Of a DNA stretch of 64,000 bases, positions 59,164 to 64,000 are shown piece after piece. This stretch comes from Paraburkholderia translucens. GTDB lineage: Bacteria; Pseudomonadota; Gammaproteobacteria; Burkholderiales; Burkholderiaceae. Each line of letters begins with the position of its first letter. The stretch's first letter is position 1. The translations under genes and the position numbers were made by a program. The notes below the pieces were generated by a model that saw only the letters and a program-made list of their open reading frames with translations, did not search any database and was not told where the DNA came from. Location of the stretch: NCBI RefSeq assembly GCF_020881035.1, contig NZ_JAJITC010000012.1, positions 124,001 through 188,000 on the forward strand, read 5' to 3'.

Positions 59164-62100
59164 ATGTCATCAGTTTTCTTCGATCGGGAAAGCATTGCGG
59201 AATGGCTCGGTGAGCGGACCGTCGCCAAGGCGCGCTCGGTGGGCGCGGTCAGCAACGTCAAATGGCGCGGTGAGACGTTGTCGGGCGACGTGCAGGGCTC
59301 GCAACCCCAGCCCTACCGGACGTGGGTCCAATTTCATGTCAATGGCGGATCGACGTGGGCCGAAGGCGAATGCACCTGCCCGGTCGGGCGCAATTGCAAG
59401 CACGTCGCGGCACTGCTGTTCGCGGAACTCGACTACCACGACGAGATGGATCACATCACGCAGGTGGAAGACGATAGCGACCCGGCTACGTCGGAGGTGT
59501 TCATCGCGCGACGGATCACGGTCCCGGGCGTGCCGCCGCCGCCATCTCCCGCGCCCGGCGTGCGCCCGGAGCTGGTCAGCTGGCTCGAACGTTTTCGCGC
59601 GCGCGCCCGCGCGGCCGAGGCCGCCGAACAAGCCGGCGCCCGTAAGCCGCACGCCGCGCGCAAGGAAACGCTGGCCTATCGCCTCAACTGGTCGCGCTTT
59701 CATCTGCGCCACGAGGTCGTGCTGCATCGCGCGCGCTGCGACGAGGACGGCCTGATCGTCGCGGTCGGCGACAACTGGGGCGACGTCGAAGGCGCGCTGC
59801 TCAGGCAGCCGCGCTTCGTGTCCGACGAGGATCTGTCGATTCTGCGCGGCCTGTGGCTCGGCCGCTCGCGCGAGGATCTGGGCCAGTTCGTGCTGCGCGG
59901 CACGAGCGGTGCGGAGACGCTGCAAAAGCTGATCGCGACCGGGCGCCTGTTCTTCGACTTCAGGATCGCGCCTGGCCAGCCGGGCCCGACGCCGCTCGTG
60001 CGGGCGGCCGACCGGCCCGGCCGCATCGAATGGGAGCCGCTCGCCGACGAGCGCCTGCGTCCGGTGCTGCGCACCGAACCGTGCGCGAGCATGGTGCTGC
60101 CGACCGAGCCGGTCTGGTACGTGGACGGCGTCGCCAACGAGGCGGGCGTCGTGCCGCTGTCGCTGCCATTCCAGCAACTGCCCGATTACCTCGCGATGCC
60201 GCCGATTTCGCTCGCCGAGGCGCCGCTCGTCGCGTCGGTGTTGCGCGAGATCGCACCCGGGCTACCGCTGCCGCCGACCCACGACGCGCCCGCGATCCGT
60301 GTGATCGACGTCGAGCCGGTGCCGGTGCTGACGTTGAACAGTCATGCGCTGCCGGGCACCGCGAAGGGAACGAAAACGGCCAGAACCGCGAAGCTCGCGG
60401 CGCACAAGTCCACCGTGTTAGAGCTGGCCGCCGCGAATTTCGACTACGACGGCGTCAGCATCAACGCCGACAGCAGCGTGACGCTGGTGCCGCTGCCGGG
60501 CGGCGACGTGATTCACATTCGCCGGCGCTACGACACCGAAAGAAAGCGTTTGCTGGAACTGCGTAAGACCGGGCTGCAAAAGGTGCCGACGCGCAACATG
60601 CACGGGTCGCCCCTGTTGCCCGACACGATGCTCGGTCTGCCCGACACCGACGCGTGGTCCGGGTTCGTCAACGAGGCGGTGCCGGATCTGGTCGCGAAGG
60701 GCTGGCGCGTGACGATGGCGCCCGAGTTCCGTTACAACGTGATCGAGATCGACGCGATCGACGGCACCGCGCAGCAGGCCGGCGACGGCTGGTTCGACCT
60801 GGAGATGGGTATTCGCGTCGGCGAGCGCAACGTGCGGCTCGAACCGCTCCTGGCCGATCTGTTCCGGCGCGACCGGCGCTGGCTCTCCGGCGCGCTGGAG
60901 AGCATTCGCGACGACGAGCCGATCGAGCTGAAGACCGAGGAAAACAAGCGCCTGCGGTTGCGCGCCGATCGTCTGAAGCCGGTGGTGCGGGTGCTGGTCG
61001 ATCTGTTCGATTCGCTCGGCGGCGCGCTTGCCGACGGCGCGCCGCTGCGCGTGCCCGCGGTCGATGCCGGCCGCCTCGACGCACTGCATGACACCGGTCG
61101 CTGGCAGTTCAGCGGCGACGACTCGATCCGTGAACTGGCGCGCCGTCTGCAAACCGGCCCGGGCCTGCGCGAAGTGCCGGTGCCGCGCGGTCTGAAGGCC
61201 GAGTTGCGCGCATATCAGCACCAGGGCCTCAACTGGATGCAGTTCCTGCGCGAACAGGATCTGGCCGGCGTGCTCGCCGACGACATGGGTCTCGGCAAGA
61301 CCGTGCAGACGCTCGCGCACATTCTGGCGGAGAAGGAAGCGGGGCGGCTCACGCATCCCGCGCTGATCGTCGTGCCGACCACGCTCGTGCACAACTGGCG
61401 CGAGGAAGCGCGGCGCTTTGCACCCGGGCTGAAAGTGCTGGTGCTGAACGGGCCGCAGAGGAAGGAGCGCTTCGAGCAGATCGGCGAACACGAGCTGATC
61501 CTGACCACTTATGCGCTGCTGTGGCGCGATCAGAAGGTGCTCGCCGAACACGAATACCACCTGCTGATCCTCGACGAGGCGCAGTACGTCAAGAACGCGA
61601 CCACCAAGGCCGCGCAGGCGATTCGCGGCTTGCGCGCGCGGCATCGGCTGTGTCTGACGGGCACGCCGCTCGAAAATCATCTCGGCGAACTGTGGTCGCA
61701 ATTCGATTTTCTGTTGCCGGGCTTTCTCGGCAGCCAGAAGGACTTCACGCGGCGCTGGCGCAATCCCATCGAGAAGAACGGCGACGACGTGCGCCGCGCA
61801 TTGCTCGCGCGCCGCATCCGGCCGTTCACGCTGCGCCGCCGCAAGGACGAGGTCGCGAGGGAACTGCCACCTAAGACGACGATCGTGTGTCCGGTCGATC
61901 TCGAAGGCGCGCAGCGCGACCTGTACGAGACCGTGCGCACGGCGATGCAGCAGAAGGTCCGTGCCGCGGTCAACGCGCAGGGGCTCGCGCGCAGCCACAT
62001 CATCGTGCTCGATGCGTTGCTGAAGCTGCGCCAGGTGTGCTGCGATCCGCGGCTCGTGCGCACCGCGAGCGGCATCGCGGGCGGCACGGCTGCGAGCGGC

Positions 62101-62649
62101 GGCGAGCGGGCGATGCGCTCGGCCAAGCTCGACCTGCTGCTGTCGATGCTGCCCGAGCTGATCGAGGAGGGGCGCCGGGTGCTGCTGTTCTCGCAGTTCA
62201 CCGGCATGCTCGCGCTGATCGCCGAGGCGCTCGACGAAGCCGCGATCCCCTATGCGATGCTGACGGGTGACACGGCCGACCGCGTGAGCCCGGTGGAGCG
62301 GTTCCAGCAGGGCGAGGTGCCGCTGTTCCTGATCAGCCTGAAGGCGGGCGGCGTGGGACTGAATCTGACTGCCGCCGACACGGTGATCCACTACGACCCG
62401 TGGTGGAACCCGGCCGCCGAGAACCAGGCGACCGACCGCGCGCATCGGCTCGGACAGGACAAGCCGGTGTTCGTCTACAAGCTGATCGCGGCGGGCAGCA
62501 TCGAGGAGAAGATCGTCGAGTTGCAGGAGCACAAGGCCGGGCTCGCCGACAGCATTCTCGCGGAAGACGCGGCCGGTGCCGCGAAGTTCTCGGACGACGA
62601 CCTCGATGCGCTGTTTGCCCCGATGCCGGAGATCGAAGGATCGCGCTGA
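59164..62649 (+). CDS. SWIM zinc-finger SNF2-family helicase
   Basis: A 1161-residue ATP-driven DNA-remodelling protein. A SWIM zinc finger (Cys70, Cys72, Cys78, His80; CTCPVGRNCKH) opens the protein. A long middle region (about 120-650) follows, and then the two-lobed SNF2 ATPase: DDMGLGKTVQ (Walker A, about 703-712), LILDEAQYVKN (from 801), LTGTPLENHLGELWSQFDF (near 835), LLFSQFTGM, VGLNLTAADTVIHYDPWWNPAAENQATDRAHRLGQ (motifs V-VI). Family roles in bacteria are in transcription recycling or repair and are poorly known. It is a single-gene unit with a weak terminator after it. Confidence 0.93.
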   Translation: MSSVFFDRESIAEWLGERTVAKARSVGAVSNVKWRGETLSGDVQGSQPQPYRTWVQFHVNGGSTWAEGECTCPVGRNCKHVAALLFAELDYHDEMDHITQVEDDSDPATSEVFIARRITVPGVPPPPSPAPGVRPELVSWLERFRARARAAEAAEQAGARKPHAARKETLAYRLNWSRFHLRHEVVLHRARCDEDGLIVAVGDNWGDVEGALLRQPRFVSDEDLSILRGLWLGRSREDLGQFVLRGTSGAETLQKLIATGRLFFDFRIAPGQPGPTPLVRAADRPGRIEWEPLADERLRPVLRTEPCASMVLPTEPVWYVDGVANEAGVVPLSLPFQQLPDYLAMPPISLAEAPLVASVLREIAPGLPLPPTHDAPAIRVIDVEPVPVLTLNSHALPGTAKGTKTARTAKLAAHKSTVLELAAANFDYDGVSINADSSVTLVPLPGGDVIHIRRRYDTERKRLLELRKTGLQKVPTRNMHGSPLLPDTMLGLPDTDAWSGFVNEAVPDLVAKGWRVTMAPEFRYNVIEIDAIDGTAQQAGDGWFDLEMGIRVGERNVRLEPLLADLFRRDRRWLSGALESIRDDEPIELKTEENKRLRLRADRLKPVVRVLVDLFDSLGGALADGAPLRVPAVDAGRLDALHDTGRWQFSGDDSIRELARRLQTGPGLREVPVPRGLKAELRAYQHQGLNWMQFLREQDLAGVLADDMGLGKTVQTLAHILAEKEAGRLTHPALIVVPTTLVHNWREEARRFAPGLKVLVLNGPQRKERFEQIGEHELILTTYALLWRDQKVLAEHEYHLLILDEAQYVKNATTKAAQAIRGLRARHRLCLTGTPLENHLGELWSQFDFLLPGFLGSQKDFTRRWRNPIEKNGDDVRRALLARRIRPFTLRRRKDEVARELPPKTTIVCPVDLEGAQRDLYETVRTAMQQKVRAAVNAQGLARSHIIVLDALLKLRQVCCDPRLVRTASGIAGGTAASGGERAMRSAKLDLLLSMLPELIEEGRRVLLFSQFTGMLALIAEALDEAAIPYAMLTGDTADRVSPVERFQQGEVPLFLISLKAGGVGLNLTAADTVIHYDPWWNPAAENQATDRAHRLGQDKPVFVYKLIAAGSIEEKIVELQEHKAGLADSILAEDAAGAAKFSDDDLDALFAPMPEIEGSR

Positions 62650-62650
62650 G

Positions 62651-62674
62651 CGCGCGCATCTTGAGCGCGTTTTT
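62651..62674 (+). terminator. Weak intrinsic terminator after the helicase gene
   Basis: CGCGC (62651-62655) pairs with GCGCG (62665-62669) around a 9-base loop and is followed by TTTTT (62670-62674). The stem is short, so the call is tentative. Confidence 0.4.
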
Positions 62675-63367
62675 CTGCGCGGCTAACGTGACGTTACTCG
62701 CGCGGCTAGACCCCGGTGAACGTGTGTAGTGTGTTTTTGGCGGCGTTGCATCGACAGGGGTGGCGCCGCATTTTTTTGCTCGCGGTCTGGAGCGGGGTAT
62801 CGCCCGCTAGCGATTCGTCATGCGTCGCGTCATCCAATCAGATGACAACTGACATTTCGCGAAATCTAACAATGTTTAAACGATTTATTTTGAGACCATT
62901 CTTATACTGGGCGCCGAATTGTTAAATCAGAGTTCTTCGAAGAACTCTCAAGAACGGTATAGGCAGATCGCGCCAAACGCCAGCCGGGCAAGGATCTGCC
63001 GTCTGGAGCGCAGCTTGCTCACCGATACCGGTCGTGGCTGGCAGACCGGGAGAACCTGAAAAAACGCGTCAACCGCTTTCAATGAGCGTGTTGCGCGACC
63101 GATTGCCGGTACCCGGCACGCGGGGGAAAAATAGGGTTTTCGACTGTGATGAACTGCCTTGCGTAGGCGCAATGCCCATATCAAATACGCGCTGAATTCG
63201 ACTTCAGGAGGCAGCGTCGAGCGGGGCACGGCAAGGGACTATTAGTCAGAAGACTAGCAGCCGGATTTCTATGGGGAGCCGGATCGGCGGCGCTGCGCTG
63301 CCGTCCGGGTCGTCGGCCGGGTGGGCGGCCGTCAGCGACGAAAGGCGCTGTTGCGTTGTGGGGTTTT
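62675..63367. other. Long non-coding region before the response regulator
   Basis: About 690 bases with no supported gene. Bases 62815-62960 are unusually AT-rich for this genome (runs such as CTAACAATGTTTAAACGATTT) and end in the 20-bp palindrome at 62929-62948. From 63230 to 63260 there is a short inverted repeat TAGTC-AGAA-GACTA. A 93-codon minus-strand frame (63229-62948) has no ribosome site or family resemblance. The region could hold control elements for the regulator at 63368, or old inserted DNA. Confidence 0.4.
62929..62948. repeat. Perfect 20-bp palindrome
   Basis: AGAGTTCTTC followed directly by its exact reverse complement GAAGAACTCT, at the end of an AT-rich patch. There is no U-run after it, so it is not a standard terminator. 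It has the form of a binding site for a dimeric regulator. Confidence 0.6.
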
Positions 63368-64000
63368 ATGAGAATTGCAGTCCTGGACGATGATCCGGCT
63401 CAAGCCGATCTAATCTGTCAAACGCTGGCCGCCGCGGGACACGTCTGTCACGCATATGGCGCCGGGCGCGACCTGGTGCGCGAGCTGCGCCGCCAGACTT
63501 TCGACCTGCTCGTGCTCGACTGGAACGTTCCCGATATGTCCGGCGAGGAAGTGCTGCGCTGGGTGCGCGAAACCCTGTCCGAGCGCCTGCCGGTGCTGTT
63601 CATCACGAGCCGCGACCGCGAAACGGACATCACTTCGATTCTGAATACCGGTGCGGACGACTATCTCGTCAAGCCCGTGTCGGGCGCGGTGCTGCTCGCC
63701 CGGGTCGGCTCACTGCTGCGCCGCGCCTATTACCTGAAGACGCCGGCGACGAAGGAAGTGTTCGGCGAATTCGAGTTCGATCTGATCACCAGGCACGTCG
63801 TCGTACGCGGCACGCCGGTCGCCGTCACGCAGAAGGAGTTCGAGCTCGCGCTGCTGCTGTTTCAGCACCTGAGCCGGCCGCTATCGCGCGCGCACATTCT
63901 CGACGTGATCTGGAAGCAGGCCACCGACATCCCTTCGCGCACGATGGACACCCACATATCGATGTTGCGCAGCAAGCTCGGTCTGCGCCCGCAGCACGGT
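63368..64000 (+). CDS. OmpR-family response regulator, N-terminal part
   Basis: The frame begins at ATG 63368 (MRIAVLDDDPAQADLICQTL) and is open to the window edge, 211 codons with no stop. The receiver domain has Asp7-Asp8-Asp9, phosphoacceptor Asp51 in LLVLDWNVPD, and Lys102 in YLVKPVSG. The winged-helix DNA-binding domain follows (LTQKEFELALLLFQHLSRPLSRAHIL) and is cut off after SMLRSKLG, near its end. A sensor kinase gene would be expected next to it, outside the window. Confidence 0.9.
   Translation, partial: MRIAVLDDDPAQADLICQTLAAAGHVCHAYGAGRDLVRELRRQTFDLLVLDWNVPDMSGEEVLRWVRETLSERLPVLFITSRDRETDITSILNTGADDYLVKPVSGAVLLARVGSLLRRAYYLKTPATKEVFGEFEFDLITRHVVVRGTPVAVTQKEFELALLLFQHLSRPLSRAHILDVIWKQATDIPSRTMDTHISMLRSKLGLRPQHG

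Noticed and set aside
62948..63229. 93-codon minus-strand frame in the long intergenic region
   Set aside because: No ribosome site and no recognisable motif; the composition fits random GC-rich sequence.
1..64000. tRNA, rRNA, CRISPR, insertion sequences, integrases, toxin-antitoxin genes, riboswitches
   Set aside because: None could be recognised on either strand by reading. A covariance-model or profile search could still find weak RNA elements.

Overview
The window is about 64 kb of high-GC DNA whose gene content points to Burkholderiaceae, most likely Paraburkholderia or a close relative. The pointers are two DUF4148 genes, a DUF6723-like gene, GcvA-type LysR regulators, YciF/DUF892 and DUF4142 stress proteins, and a BON/YbaK/hemerythrin stress set. 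This placement is inferred from families, not from a database search. No rRNA, tRNA, insertion sequence, phage gene, CRISPR array or replication origin was recognised. It reads as a stretch of chromosome or large replicon with several accessory islands. Both edges cut genes: a molybdopterin dehydrogenase subunit on the left and an OmpR-type response regulator on the right.

Layout. 1-1823: end of a xanthine-oxidase-family dehydrogenase and its triheme cytochrome c. 1949-6282: LysR regulator divergent from an SDR oxidoreductase, then an MFS transporter translationally overlapped by a secreted beta-propeller. 6327-9774: polar amino-acid ABC transporter (two permeases and a binding protein, no ATPase) divergent from a GcvA-like LysR. 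10037-15927: BON protein, 3-methyladenine glycosylase, DUF4148, CBS protein, GTP cyclohydrolase II, YdeP-like molybdo-oxidoreductase. 16078-23934: manganese catalase divergent from a caa3-like terminal oxidase operon (CoxB with a cytochrome c domain, a fused CoxA-CoxC, a small membrane protein, a Caa3-CtaG assembly factor and a triheme cytochrome c). 24128-26178: CYTH-CHAD protein and small proteins.

26317-43086 is a surface-glycan locus. One long minus-strand run encodes a UXS-like epimerase, six glycosyltransferases or related proteins, a NodU-type carbamoyltransferase and a GmhB-like heptose phosphatase. It is divergent from an unusual protein: an ATM1/HMT1-type ABC exporter with a C-terminal degenerate histidine-kinase ATPase region and an intact response-regulator receiver. 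A GT2, a PIG-L deacetylase, a Cys-rich flavoprotein, a PSDC-like small protein and a GT4 follow.

43226-54983 is a stress and detoxification region: hemerythrin, Zn alcohol dehydrogenase, DUF6723, ferritin-like YciF, DUF4142, hydrolase, pseudouridine-5'-phosphate glycosidase, YbaK deacylase, triple-BON protein, a Rieske protein with a large helical domain, WrbA and an NmrA-like reductase. 55222-58845 holds an AraC regulator and an ECF sigma/anti-sigma pair next to a second anti-sigma-like gene and a DUF4148 gene. 59164-62649 is a SWIM-SNF2 helicase.

The strongest new signals are: (i) four copies of a promoter-like motif GGAATAA-N15/16-GTTY, upstream of the ECF sigma gene, the second anti-sigma-like gene, DUF4148 and wrbA, suggesting an ECF regulon readable within the window; (ii) the ABC exporter-receiver fusion inside the carbamoylated-glycan locus; and (iii) a 14-bp direct repeat spaced by 20 bp between the divergent AraC and NmrA genes, a good candidate AraC operator.
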